The position numbers were made by a program, and so were the translations under genes. From positions 16,120,192 to 16,184,191 of the forward strand of contig OY848917.1 in assembly GCA_963693285.1 (NCBI GenBank): a stretch of DNA of 64,000 bases. The letters are read 5' to 3'. The notes under the pieces are model-generated. The model saw nothing but the letters and a program-made list of their open reading frames with translations, was not told the origin of the DNA and ran no database searches. This document shows positions 15,101-56,280 of the stretch, in pieces. This DNA comes from Xestospongia muta. Taxonomy: Eukaryota; Porifera; Demospongiae; Haplosclerida; Petrosiidae. Numbering within the stretch: the stretch's first letter is position 1; the number at the start of each line of letters is the position of its first letter.

Positions 15101-18100
15101 ACTACAAGCAGGAATGTGAAATCGTGTCTAGCACTCATAGGTAATTAATGATTATGTTTTTGAGACAACTGTTATACTCATTTATGATCAGATGCCTGAT
15201 CATAAATGAGTATAATAGTTGTACAATTTCATATATGTATATAATAATAGTTACTACTTCATATCATGTGACTGTTTACTTTATAATGTTTTAAGGTACT
15301 TTTAACATTATAGCAAGTCGACTGACTATATGCTTGTCAACAATGATTAGAGGCTAGTGAATATGAAATACCTTTTGTTGTGAAAGACAATACTCTAAAC
15401 TGCACAATACAGATATATGAGATATAAAGTGGAGATAAAGGTTTCTCAGATAGCTAACTTGCTCATCTCTACTGCTGTAAAGCAACAACATCAAAAGCTA
15501 CCTACTAAATTGTTTTCACTAAGACTAAGCTGCCAAGATAGCACCCAGCACACATATACAGAGATGCATATAATGTTCCTAGTGCATTCACACTAGTTGA
15601 TGTATGCAAAGGGACCACAGGTCCCATTGTGTTATGCCTTCATGGTCACCTAGAACTGTTAACTCACAGTGGCACTCAGAAATGTAATACAGATATGAAC
15701 CTTCCACTCATCAGGGATAAAACCACTTCCCAACTTAATGGTTAGCAGGAGCTTTTGAGAAACACTCAGACCAGAACTGGCATAGACACCACTGACCTGT
15801 CTAGCATGGGTGTCCTAACACATCTAAGTCCTACATGTCATTCCCCCTACCAACCAGTGTGGTTAAAAATCCAATCTTTGGACTACATTGACTTTTAGAG
15901 ATGTTTCAACAGATGGAAGCTATAGACTGTAAAAACTAGGATTATATGGAAAGCAAAAGACTGCATCAAGTACAGTCCATGGGAAAATGGGCTCAAATGT
16001 TTCTAGTCCTTGCTGCCATATTACTCCAGAAACATCCAGACCAAATGCTTGACCTCATTGTACATGGTAAGATGACCTCGCAGGAAACTACTAGACACCA
16101 TTGTGATAAATTACAGGTGTGTGATATCACTAGTATTGTTCACTGTATGAACAAAATTTCTCTAATAGAATGCTCTGGACTTTATGGACCAATTATCAAG
16201 TACTTCAAATAGGCTGGGGCCAATAAAAAATCTACTGATAGCTATGGAAGCCAAAGGCAGACATTCCATTTACAACTCAACGAAGTGAAGCACAAAGCAT
16301 GAGCATCGCAAGCCATCTCTTAAAATAAAGTAAAGCAATATGTTTCCAGTTAGGATGGGGCTATAGGATTTTAGTTGTGAAAAATTCTATCAAAAGATAG
16401 AAAATAGAATTGAAATTGGAATATTTTTAGAAACCGTCAAAGCAGAATATTAAATTACAAAGCAGAATTAGGTGACCACCTTTGGCTTCCGTAAATAGCT
16501 AAGACTATAGTACTTTCAATTGTTTGTAGGGGAATGGCCATAACTTCTAACTGGCAAACTAACAAATGGGAAAATTTGTGTACACTAAAGACTTTGTGAA
16601 TCTCACCCACCCTCATGGGTTAAGGTAGAAGGCAGCAAAAGTTTAACTCTCACAAAGGGTATTCAGGCAACTGGACTGCTGGTTTAGATGGGCAATAAAT
16701 TCCCATAAATTGACATTGGAGTTATTATATTAGTATTAATTGTAAAAAAGTGTATATAGATACAGTATTGGCCAAAATAATCTTAGGGCTATTTGGTAGA
16801 CTTCACATGCCAGGTGGAAAAAAAATTAATAAGCAATATACTTGATAAACCCCAAATTTGAGTATTTAGATATATTGATGATTCTATAATTTTATATAGA
16901 CCACAGTATAAATATTTAAACTTCGTTTTCTTCGAACAATCTGCACACATTACAGATATTAATCTTGTAGTGTACAGTACACTTACATGAAATTTATGGT
17001 TGCAGAGAATGACCTTATAAGTTTCAAGTGTATACATCTACCTTCCACAGAAAAATGACTCCTATACTTTTACAGTTTCTTATAATTGTATTCATGAAGT
17101 GATTGATGTTTCTAATATGAACACTTGATAAATATTATGCAGATAAGAGATAAGCAGCAGACTAATTATTGCTATATCAAATTTCATGGGGCGAATCAAA
17201 CTCTCTATTCAACAATGAATACATAAAGAAACACTTTTAGGAACACTGAAACATTCAGTGTACTTCTATTTATCAACAAACTGTCAATTCAGTAAAATAC
17301 TAAATCTCATACACAAAAGTGTAATTACTATTACAGCTTCCTTTAAGAAAAATTATGTCATGGTAAAGGTGACAGATTTGATTGAGTAAGTAGAGTCTCT
17401 GCCTAAGATAAGCTCCAGACAACCACATGTAGCTTATGCAGCTTATGTTCATGGTTTACAATATAAATGGATATATCTTTGCCAAACAAACCCAGATATT
17501 ATTGATATCACAAAATATTTGGAGGCTAAAATCCAGTAACATCTTTTTGCAAATGTCACAAGTCAACCAACTTTCAACCAATGTGAATTCTTTGATGTTA
17601 GGTATTCAATGCCTTTGAATATACCTATCAAAATCTACCCATAGAAACCTGCTACAGAAAAATGAACAAACACGGCTGCTTTGTGCCATTGTTTTCACCA
17701 CTTTAGATGGGATGGGACAATCAGCAAAGTGTGTATATTTTTTTCATTTTATACTGATGCTAAGGTTAAGAGTGTACATGTACCTTCCATAGAAAGATAA
17801 CTCCTCTCATTCTTACAGCTTCTTATGATTGTATTCATGAAGTGATTGATGTTTCTAACATTTCTCTTGAAAACACTTGATAAAAATTATGCAGATAAGA
17901 GATAAGCAGCAGACTAATTATTGCTATATCAAATTTCATGGGGCGAATCAAACTCTCTATTCAACAATGAATACATAAAGAAATGCTCTTAGAAAAATAC
18001 AGTGTATTTCTATTTATCAACAGGCTGTCAATTCAGTAAAAAGAGTAAATGTCATACACAAAAAGTGTAGTTACCATTGGATAGGTTAATGAATGCGCTA

Positions 18101-18440
18101 AACCATTTGTCATTCAGTGAGTCATTTTTCAATGGGTTATGCAAAACTGGTTACAGAAATAGTTTATCTCGTGTCTGGATGCCCATTAATGAATGGACAT
18201 GCGGGCATGAGACTAAAAACACATAGTTAGATAGAATAATACTTGTAATGAATAAGATAGTTATTAATATGAATAGTAAACAAAAATAGCATGCAGTAAT
18301 ATTGTTGGTTATTGGGACTATTCTAATCTTCGTGTAATGATGCAAAAATTATCGAACAAAGAATGTTCTCATTAGTCCTTTCCTGTTACTTACAACTGAG
18401 TAATATGTAGCAATAGGACTATGTATAATGTACTTACCAT
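83..18440 (-). CDS. Multi-exon ankyrin-repeat gene (span; 3' end outside window)
   Basis: The span joins a start-codon exon (18438-18440) to eleven ankyrin exons at 14031-14123, 13667-13765, 13306-13404, 11459-11557, 10970-11068, 9264-9362, 8565-8663, 6391-6489, 1365-1466, 907-999 and 83-181. Each exon encodes one repeat of 31-34 residues with motifs such as TALHYAS, TPVMLAA and GANLDI, is flanked by GT-AG sites and begins and ends in phase 0, so all splice in frame. Ankyrin repeats stack into a protein-binding solenoid, usually intracellular; no signal peptide is seen. Repeats alternate between an ALHYAS type and a TPVMLAA type, which points to duplication of two-exon units. No stop is reached, so the gene continues to the left. 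Exon 907-999 resembles the N-terminal cap exon 14031-14123, so a second ankyrin gene could begin around there. Partner and pathway cannot be inferred. Confidence 0.75.
907..999 (-). CDS. Ankyrin cap-like exon
   Basis: This 93-nt phase-0 exon encodes LLLESSRKGNLEGTKDAL and GANVDIGDK. Length and pattern match the cap exon 14031-14123 rather than the 99-nt internal repeats. The donor is gtatgc, the acceptor atttag. It is either an internal duplicate of the cap or the first repeat of a neighbouring ankyrin gene whose start-codon exon I did not find. Confidence 0.65.
1365..1466 (-). CDS. Ankyrin repeat exon
   Basis: A 102-nt phase-0 exon of 34 residues starting YGRTALHAAYWSKND, one codon longer than the others. 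It has a gtaag donor and a ttag acceptor. Confidence 0.75.
1467..3749. other. Intron without recognised gene; two unrecognised short ORFs
   Basis: This is the left part of the large ankyrin intron. A 93-codon plus-strand frame (2179-2460) and an 80-codon minus-strand frame (3010-3252) are open, but neither shows a motif I recognise. Their position next to an LTR suggests transposon debris. I see no splice-flanked exon here. Confidence 0.4.
3750..4365 (+). repeat. LTR of a degraded Ty3/gypsy-type retrotransposon
   Basis: The segment starts TGTAATAG and ends CTATTACA, a perfect 8-bp terminal inverted repeat of the TG...CA type. It contains a TATA-like tatataag at about 3905 and an AATAAA at about 3994 in the order expected for U3-R. 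It is followed after two bases by a tRNA primer binding site. No matching 3' LTR was found downstream, so the element is truncated. Confidence 0.65.
4368..4385 (+). promoter_or_regulatory. tRNA primer binding site of the LTR element
   Basis: TGGTGGCAGGGGTTGGAT lies two bases after the LTR end. It differs at two positions from the complement of the 3' end of animal tRNA-Leu (AAG type) as I recall it, so leucine tRNA was the likely primer. Confidence 0.55.
4830..5450 (+). pseudogene. Degraded gag gene of the LTR element
   Basis: Translated in pieces on the plus strand, this stretch shows the SCAN-like capsid pattern found in many invertebrate gypsy elements: YLTTFEKN, then QETYAALQAE-FGDYEKLKSA, then LANIIPETLCVWTNERKF and ADDSLQARGA. 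A cysteine pair KCFICKK at about 5374 may be the start of a zinc knuckle. The frame is broken by shifts and stops. The last 92 codons (5172-5450) remain open. Confidence 0.6.
5590..5646 (+). pseudogene. Degraded retroviral-type aspartic protease fragment
   Basis: The plus strand encodes DILLGTGCSRTL followed shortly by a stop. Active enzymes of gypsy elements have an Asp in the D-T-G triad; here it reads G-T-G, so the catalytic residue is lost. It lies after gag, as expected for gag-pol order. Confidence 0.5.
6042..6251 (+). pseudogene. Integrase zinc-binding (H2C2-type) remnant of the LTR element
   Basis: The 69-codon frame contains a positional match to the gypsy integrase N-terminal region: LFHEVPMSDHLGEHNTADQI followed by RFYWLTAFKDAL, with the two His of the H-H-C-C zinc site. 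Reverse transcriptase and RNase H are missing between the protease and this point, so an internal deletion has occurred. Confidence 0.55.
6391..6489 (-). CDS. Ankyrin repeat exon
   Basis: A 99-nt phase-0 exon encoding a more divergent repeat, GKTVLYISCDKGHDKVV then DADVKVNVPDK. The donor is gtcagt and the acceptor ends gtag. A retroelement remnant lies in the large intron between it and the next exon. Confidence 0.7.
6490..8564. other. Ankyrin intron, no gene seen
   Basis: AT-rich intronic DNA. From about 7,900 to 8,030 it resembles 10,780-10,900, marking the left end of a segmental duplication that includes the exon pairs 8565/9264 and 10970/11459. No coding exon is visible. Confidence 0.5.
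8565..8663 (-). CDS. Ankyrin repeat exon (TPVMLAA type, pair 3)
   Basis: A 99-nt phase-0 exon with GSTPVMLAAENGHKDVV and GANLDIIDN, a ttag acceptor and a gtaagt donor. The reading frame stays open into the following intron, but the donor and its paralogues indicate splicing here. The Met at its first codon is an internal residue. Confidence 0.8.
9264..9362 (-). CDS. Ankyrin repeat exon (ALHYAS type, pair 3)
   Basis: A 99-nt phase-0 exon encoding WGALHYASYNGHTDIAEVL and NIDINIVTE. The donor gtaatt is weaker but is shared with its paralogue 11459-11557. The intron just upstream of it carries a TTAA-flanked transposon that the paralogue lacks. Confidence 0.8.
9448..10304. mobile_element. Non-autonomous DNA transposon flanked by TTAA (piggyBac-like)
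   Basis: The element is bounded by TTAA on both sides and by the perfect inverted ends CCTCGCTG (9452-9459) and CAGCGAGG (10293-10300). TTAA target duplication with CC...GG ends is characteristic of piggyBac-type transposition. The 849-bp interior has no transposase-like frame. It is richer in CpG than its surroundings, so it is probably young. The paralogous intron at about 11,620 lacks it. Older relatives appear to lie at about 29,085, 30,270 and, inverted, 37,215. Confidence 0.65.
10970..11068 (-). CDS. Ankyrin repeat exon (TPVMLAA type, pair 2)
   Basis: A 99-nt phase-0 exon with STPVILAAKNGHKDVV and GANLDIIEK. It is near-identical to exon 8565-8663 and lies in the second copy of the duplicated block. 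The donor is gtaaat. Confidence 0.8.
11459..11557 (-). CDS. Ankyrin repeat exon (ALHYAS type, pair 2)
   Basis: A 99-nt phase-0 exon with WAALHYASHNGHGDIVELL and NADINIVTE. It is close in sequence to exon 9264-9362, and the flanking introns are also similar, showing a segmental duplication that includes non-coding DNA. Confidence 0.8.
11975..12740 (+). mobile_element. pogo/Tigger-like DNA transposon remnant
   Basis: CAGTGAAACCTCC at 11975 directly follows a TA and looks like a pogo/Tigger terminal repeat. Downstream, plus-strand frames encode AIRWVDKSLVKEETIKKCF, like the C-terminal region after the DDE core of Tigger/jerky transposases. A second frame at 12548-12736 (NWEDAFLEDLC, then an acidic stretch) continues it after a frameshift. 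The DNA-binding and catalytic parts are missing, and no 3' terminal repeat was found. Confidence 0.55.
12741..13305. other. Ankyrin intron, no gene seen
   Basis: AT-rich intron DNA after the transposon remnant. A single AAAATGGCGAC at about 12927 resembles a YY1 site, but no transcript start is otherwise suggested. Confidence 0.4.
13306..13404 (-). CDS. Ankyrin repeat exon (TPVMLAA type)
   Basis: A 99-nt phase-0 exon encoding TPVMLAAKKGYKDVV and GANLDLVNE. It has a gtaagt donor and a ttag acceptor, and is the second member of the first duplicated exon pair. Confidence 0.8.
13667..13765 (-). CDS. Ankyrin repeat exon (ALHYAS type)
   Basis: A 99-nt phase-0 exon of 33 residues with WTALHYASSEGHTDIVEV and GADI, a textbook ankyrin repeat. 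The donor is gtaaat and the acceptor ends in atag. It pairs with exon 13306-13404; the same pair recurs twice downstream. Confidence 0.8.
14031..14123 (-). CDS. Ankyrin exon 2 (N-terminal cap repeat)
   Basis: This 93-nt phase-0 exon encodes 31 residues starting NDSLIESAKKGD and ending GANVNAKDS, the typical shape of an N-terminal capping ankyrin repeat. It has an acceptor ending in ttag and a gtaagt donor. Exon 907-999 has the same length and pattern. Confidence 0.8.
15165..15222. repeat. Long near-perfect hairpin (27-bp arms, 4-nt loop)
   Basis: Arms 15165-15191 and 15196-15222 are reverse complements with one mismatch, separated by ATGC. In RNA this would form a stable 27-bp stem. No coding frame or transposon end accompanies it. 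Confidence 0.8.
15946..16212 (+). pseudogene. Retroelement-like ORF fragment
   Basis: The 88-codon frame includes MGKWAQMFLVLAAILLQKHP followed by a block of charged residues. This resembles a W..AF..Y..V...HP motif that I associate with an N-terminal region of some invertebrate retroelements. Flanking sequence has stops in all frames. Assignment is weak. Confidence 0.25.
17036..17345. repeat. Direct repeat, copy 1
   Basis: About 300 bp here is strongly similar to 17772-18080. The shared core, from gcagataagagataagc to the aacaatgaatacataaag region, is identical for about 100 bp. The copies lie in the same orientation about 740 bp apart within ankyrin intron 1. Confidence 0.8.
17772..18080. 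repeat. Direct repeat, copy 2
   Basis: Second copy of the 0.3-kb repeat described at 17036-17345. The ends of both copies diverge, and neither contains an open frame of note. Confidence 0.8.
18438..18440 (-). CDS. Start-codon-only first coding exon of the ankyrin gene
   Basis: On the minus strand an ATG is followed immediately by gtaagta, a near-ideal donor. Joining it to the acceptor before 14031-14123 gives Met-Asn-Asp-Ser-Leu-Ile-Glu-Ser in phase 0, a natural N-terminus for an ankyrin cap repeat. The 5' UTR would extend upstream from 18441. The exon is inferred from splice consensus, frame and the nearby promoter-like motifs; transcript evidence is lacking. Confidence 0.5.
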
Positions 18441-18593
18441 AGTCTTTGATAACAGGTTATTTGCTCAAATACAAGGACAACAAACGCTATAGTCGCCGAA
18501 TAGGAGTACAGCAAAATAGAAGACTGAGAGGTTGTCTCGAGAATATTATAAAGAACCGTTTGTAAAGTTATTAGTGTTCAACTGGTGATATAA

Positions 18594-18639
18594 GACGCAT
18601 GCGTAGTCATTTTATGCATCATATGACGCATGCGCAATG
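18594..18639 (-). promoter_or_regulatory. Paired NRF1-like GCATGCG palindromes upstream of the ankyrin gene
   Basis: The ten bases GACGCATGCG occur at 18594 and again at 18625, exactly 31 bp apart, about 155-200 bp upstream of the proposed start codon. The second copy continues as GCATGCGCA, close to the NRF1 half-site consensus. The surrounding 150 bp is richer in CpG than the neighbourhood. The position fits a core promoter; the palindromes do not give a direction, so divergent transcription is possible. Confidence 0.45.
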
Positions 18640-19799
18640 TTTTCCCAAAAAATGGAGTCATTTTGAGGAGGTCTAATTTCGTTGTTTATCTGAGTTTTTT
18701 CTCGATTATGTGAGAAACAATAACCGTTATGATCTAAACAAAATAAGCTGTGTCTGCGAGAACGCTAAATATCTATCAGGTTTTGGCAATATCAGTCATT
18801 CGTATTTTGATGATTAAGTTATCAATTAATGAATAATAAGTAACTTCAGTGCTTCCTAATTTTAATGCAATTTAACTTATCCAATTTTTAGTCTTGTGTG
18901 TGTGTGTGTGTGTGTGAAATACATACATATATTTTATTGGGTTTGATAAGGTTGACCATACATATTTAAGATAATGAACCATACATATACAGTATTGATG
19001 AGATTAAAATACATAAATAATTCAAAATTGCTTCATATTTGTAATAGTTGTTCAATGATTACTATATACAATGGCATCATGATACATTATAAGAATATAC
19101 TTACTGTATCAACAGTCTTAGGAGAAAACTAGAGATGATGTTCCTTCATTCATCTCACATATAGTCTTCAGTTTATGAGCCTTGAGTTTCTCTTGTATTA
19201 TTGCTTTTTATTTCAATTCTAATGACAAGATCATTTATTGTTTGCATCTTGTATTGTATAGTGTAGTCCTACATAACCACCAGTATAATAACAGACCAAT
19301 TTGTTACTAATGTATTAATACTGAAATAAATAAGTAGCCATAGCTATTTTTTATTTACTTAGGTGTTTTTCTCCAATTATATTCATGGTTTAGCTTGGCT
19401 AGAGTATTTTAAGCTACAGAGAACAAAGTCACACTTACTATATGATGTTATGCTTGTATATGAATATTCATCATAATGAGATGATAAGTGAAGTAGAATA
19501 AAAAGGGGTATGTATAAACTTTACTGTGAAATTAATCATAAAATGACAGTAACAATATGTGGCAATTTATAATGAATCTGAATGAACAAAACCATGTAAG
19601 AACAAAGAATGAAACTTGATGTTTATTGACAATATTATACTGAACTGCTAATTATTCTTTCATTTCTCACTGTCTCATGATTCATGGAAAGGAATTCATC
19701 TGTTATGACTTGATAGAAAGGTGGAGCAAACTTAATAACATGACAACACATGCATTATATATATTTTGTATCATAAGTATATATTTCTTTATATTTCAT
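18640..19799. other. Intergenic, nothing recognised
   Basis: AT-rich sequence with a (TG)n run at about 18896-18915. I found no splice-flanked exon or transposon signature. Confidence 0.4.
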
Positions 19800-19923
19800 T
19801 CATCCATACAATGGAATCAGGTTCTTGTCCATTTGTTGTCTTCTACTCCTAGACAGACACACTCCCATAACCAAAATCACCAGTATCAAACCAATCAATA
19901 TTGTCATTATAATATACCACAGG
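19800..19923 (-). CDS. Terminal exon: transmembrane helix plus short basic tail
   Basis: After an acceptor ending aaatag, the minus strand encodes a hydrophobic run of about 22 residues (WYIIMTILIGLILVILVMGV), then CLSRSRRQQ, a short polar tail and a stop. A single helix followed by Arg-rich stop-transfer residues is the pattern of a type I membrane receptor C-terminus. The frame needs two bases from an upstream exon (phase 2). No clean upstream exon could be joined with certainty; the Ser/Thr-rich region at 20275-20496 could be the stalk. It does not connect in frame with the X exon at 21893. Confidence 0.4.
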
Positions 19924-20274
19924 CTATTTGAATAAGCAGTGAATATCAATTAAAAACTACAATGGTTAAATTTCTTGCCTATAGGTAATTCCCTATTTGC
20001 AAAGCTATTGTGTTTACAGGCATTAATTAATATAGTAACACTTAACATTGTTTAGACATAGAATTGTTGTCCCAACTTAAACATTACAGCTAAAAGTAAT
20101 TGTTATGCTCCTGCAAACTAATGTTAAAACTACGTTAGACAAGGAATGTGAGCCTTAACTAATAAATGTGTTTTATGTTATAGCTACATATATAGAGTAG
20201 ATGTATTTTATAGTATATAATTTGCTAACTATTAGTAGTATTATATAATGTAGTAGTTAGTATATAAGTTATTG

Positions 20275-21020
20275 TTAAGATTTGGGTTTGGTTGGAGATG
20301 TTCTTTTTGGAATTAATGCTGGGACTCTCAAGGAACACATACTGAAGGTATTGTTAGTGATTGTAGTAGTGAGAATAGAGGTTGTGATATGATGTAGTTG
20401 TGAGTACTTATTATATGAAATAGAAGTAGACATTAGTGATACAGTTGATGTACTAATGATGTCATAAAAACTAGTACAATCACATGTTGATACCATGTCA
20501 TCACTGGTAAGTAGTTCAGATCAGGGAAGGACTTCATGAATGGATGGAGTAATAGTTGCTGCCATAATAACAGTAGTTGTGTTGAAAATTATCTCCAAAA
20601 AAGAGGTAGGTGGACAGCATACTCTGGGACAGGTTCATAATCATATTCTTTTAATAACAAGGTTTTTATTTTTTTGAATACAATTTGGCTCTGTACAAAC
20701 ATGAAATTAATTGTCTGCAGGAATAAATCCTCGTTTTTGTACAGTAATATTAATTAGTGGATTAGGAGTATCCAGGTACATTAGATAGTCAGAGCCTCTG
20801 ATAGTACCTGAACAGCTTGTATAAATTTTGGTGACTAGCTTATTTGTGATAAATCAGTAGTATCTTTACCATTAAATAGTATAACTGGAAGAGCACATGA
20901 TACATGAGATCAATATATAAGTATTATTTTTAGTAAAATTGTGACAACCAGTTTCTGTTGTGGTGTCTAGAATGACAACTAGAGATATTAAGAGTGATTT
21001 GTTTGCTTGTAATTCATGTT
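20275..21020 (-). pseudogene. Decayed extracellular region, possibly of the same receptor
   Basis: Minus-strand frames here look secreted but are interrupted. One carries ETGCHNFTKNNTYILISC, another YLMYLDTPNPLINITVQKRG, and a third (20275-20496) is rich in Ser/Thr like a mucin-type stalk. N-x-S/T sequons and paired Cys suggest an Ig- or IPT-like fold followed by a stalk. In-frame stops between the segments are not explained by clear splice sites, so it is probably a pseudogene or very divergent. Confidence 0.3.
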
Positions 21021-21110
21021 CATAGTCTTTTTAAAGTTTAAACTAAACCTGTAGACCTCCCTCCAGGAGATGACTCTATAAATTAAGCATTGACTAAAAT
21101 TATGTTTATG

Positions 21111-21465
21111 CTTTAGAATAATTCAACATGGTGCAGATTAGAATGCTCTCTAAGTAACTACTGATGCATTTGAATTAATTGATTTAATCATACTGTGAGG
21201 GCTAGGATGCTGTTCATAGCTTATCCATTTTTAATATTTTTGTTTATACTAAGACTTAGGTAGAAAATCCATACAATATGATTAAAGCTTTAGAATAATT
21301 TAACATGGTGCAGATTAGAATGCTCTCTAAGTAACTACTGATGCATTTGAATTAATTGATTTAATCATACTATGAGGGCTAGGATGCTGTTCATAGCTTA
21401 TCCATTTTTTTATATTTTTGTTTATACTAAGACTTAGGTAGAAAATCCATAAAATATGATTAAAG
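21111..21465. repeat. Tandem duplication of a 177-bp unit
   Basis: Two head-to-tail copies start at 21111 and 21288 and differ at only a few positions. The high identity indicates a recent event. No coding frame is involved. Confidence 0.85.
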
Positions 21466-21892
21466 CTATTTGTAGTTGTGAACCAATCCTACTGAACATA
21501 GCTTTAAAAATGGCTAGGATAATATGTGATTGACTATAACTTGTTACAAAGACAACTTGAACAAACGAGTAAGTTTTTTCATTATAATAATTACTATGAC
21601 AAAGCTTGGTGTCCTGACAATATATTCAAGTATAGCTTTGACTATTATTATAGAGAGATTATCTGTTGCTGTCACCCATTGGCATTTTATCATTTGTCAA
21701 TTGATAATAGAAAAAGGGGGAATATTGTAGTTACAATGTAATGCAGCAATTACTACATTGTTGTATAAGAAACACGAAAAGTCCTAATTAGGAAAACTAA
21801 TATTAAAGGAAAATCCTATCAAAAAATAATATTTATTATTCAGACAACAGCTGTTCATTATTTCTTGATTTAGGCCTTTTATTTTCTATGCC
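21466..21892. other. 3' flank of the X-domain gene
   Basis: On the minus strand AATAAA hexamers occur just after the stop of the 21893 exon, at about 21878-21883 and 21832-21837, suitable as polyadenylation signals. A pair of overlapping plus-strand frames at 21526-21741 has no recognisable content. Confidence 0.4.
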
Positions 21893-54743
<32,851 letters not shown>

Positions 54744-55255
54744 CTACAGATATAATAATACAAAGTACATAAAAGATTGTCCCTCCATAAAAGAAGTTGT
54801 AATAAACTAAATGTACAAATTGAGTAGAGTATACACCAATTGCAAAAATTTAAGACATTGACTGAGGAATAGAATTTTGCGAAGTTTCATGCATTTTTAT
54901 ATTGATGGGGATAGACATCATTCCTACGTGGAAACTATATCCAGTTTACGGACATGATTGAAAACCATATAGTAAAACAGACAGTCTACCATTGTCTGAG
55001 TGCACTACAGTATGTCTAGGATTGGCTGTTGTTACTATCTTAGTTCCATATCGTACACTGTCCATAAATGAGTTTAATATAGCAACCAAATTGGTAAGTC
55101 AACTGTCTTGGCACACATGGCTTTAGTTGGCAACTGAGTGTAGGTCGTCATGCATGTCATGAAGTAATCAATGACTTCATACATTTATCTTCATCCTCTA
55201 TATGAAGATCCATATTTGACAAAAAAACTGGAGCCAAGCCTACACAAGGTGAGGA

Positions 55256-56280
55256 TTCAGGTCTCTGTCTCACATATTGGTGCAAAGGTAAGGATTCAAA
55301 TCTCGATCCCACATATTGGTGCTAGGACAGGATAGAGGTGTCAGTCTCACATATTGGTGCAAAAGCGAGGATTTAGGTCTCCGTCTCACATATTGGTGCA
55401 AAGGCAGGGACTCAGGTCGCAGACTCTCCAGTTAGTGCTAAGGCAGAGATTCAGATCTCGGCCTATGCAGTTTGTGCTAATAAGGGATTCGAGTCTTGGT
55501 CTCACATATTGGTGCAAAGGTGGCATTCAGGTCTCAGCTTCTGCAGTTGGTGCTAAGGAGGGGATTCAGGTCTCGGTCTCTCCAGTTAGTGCTAATGTGT
55601 GGATTCAGGTCTCGATCTAACATATTGGTGCAAAGGTGGAGATTCAGGTCTCAGCCTCTGCGGTTGGTACAAAGGTAGGCAATTCATGTCTCAGTCTCAC
55701 ATATTGGTGCAAAGGTGGGGGGATTCAGGTCTCGGCCTCTGCAGTTGGTACTAAGACTGGGATTCACATCTCAGCCTCACATATTGGTGCAAAAGTAGGG
55801 ATTCGGTCTCAGTGTCTCCAGTTAGTGCTAAGACAGAGATTCAGATGTTGGGCTAACATATTAGTGCAAAGGAATGGATTCAGGTCTTGGTCTCACATAT
55901 TGGTGGAAAGGCAGGGATTCAGGTCTCACCCTCTGCAGTTGGTACTAAGGCAGGGATTCAAGTCTCAGTCTCACATATTGATACAAAGGCGCGGATTCGT
56001 GTCTTGGTCTCAAATATTGATGCAAAGGCGAAGACTTAGGTCCCAGGCTCTGCAGTTGGTGCTAAGACGGGGATTTAGATCTCGGTCTAACATATTTGTA
56101 TAAAGGCAACGATTCAGGTCTCGGTCTCACATATTGGTGCAAAGATGGAGATTTAGGTCTTGATCTCACATATTGCAAAGGTGAGGATTCAGGTCTCGGT
56201 CTGACATATTGGTGCAAAATCGTGGATTCAGGTTTCAGTCTTACATATTGGTGCAAAGGCATGGATTCAGGTCTCTAGAG
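55256..56280. repeat. Minisatellite of about 39-bp units
   Basis: Roughly 26 head-to-tail units of the form GATTCAGGTCTC followed either by the type-A core CACATATTGGTGCAAAGG or by the type-B core CTGCAGTTGGTGCTAAGG. The units keep many CpG dinucleotides. Long frames on both strands are a by-product of the 39-nt (13-codon) period. Confidence 0.9.

Larger units (their letters stand above)
14124..18437 (-). other. Intron 1 of the ankyrin gene
   Basis: The intron runs from gtaagta next to the start codon to the acceptor at 14124. It contains the hairpin at 15165-15222, a retroelement-like frame at 15946-16212 and a direct repeat of about 300 bp. No additional ankyrin exon is visible. Its size is unusual beside the 0.3-2-kb introns further along. 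Confidence 0.45.

Noticed and set aside
55354..56278. Long repeated frames on both strands, one of 155 codons
   Set aside because: The minisatellite period is a multiple of three, which keeps frames open without coding function.
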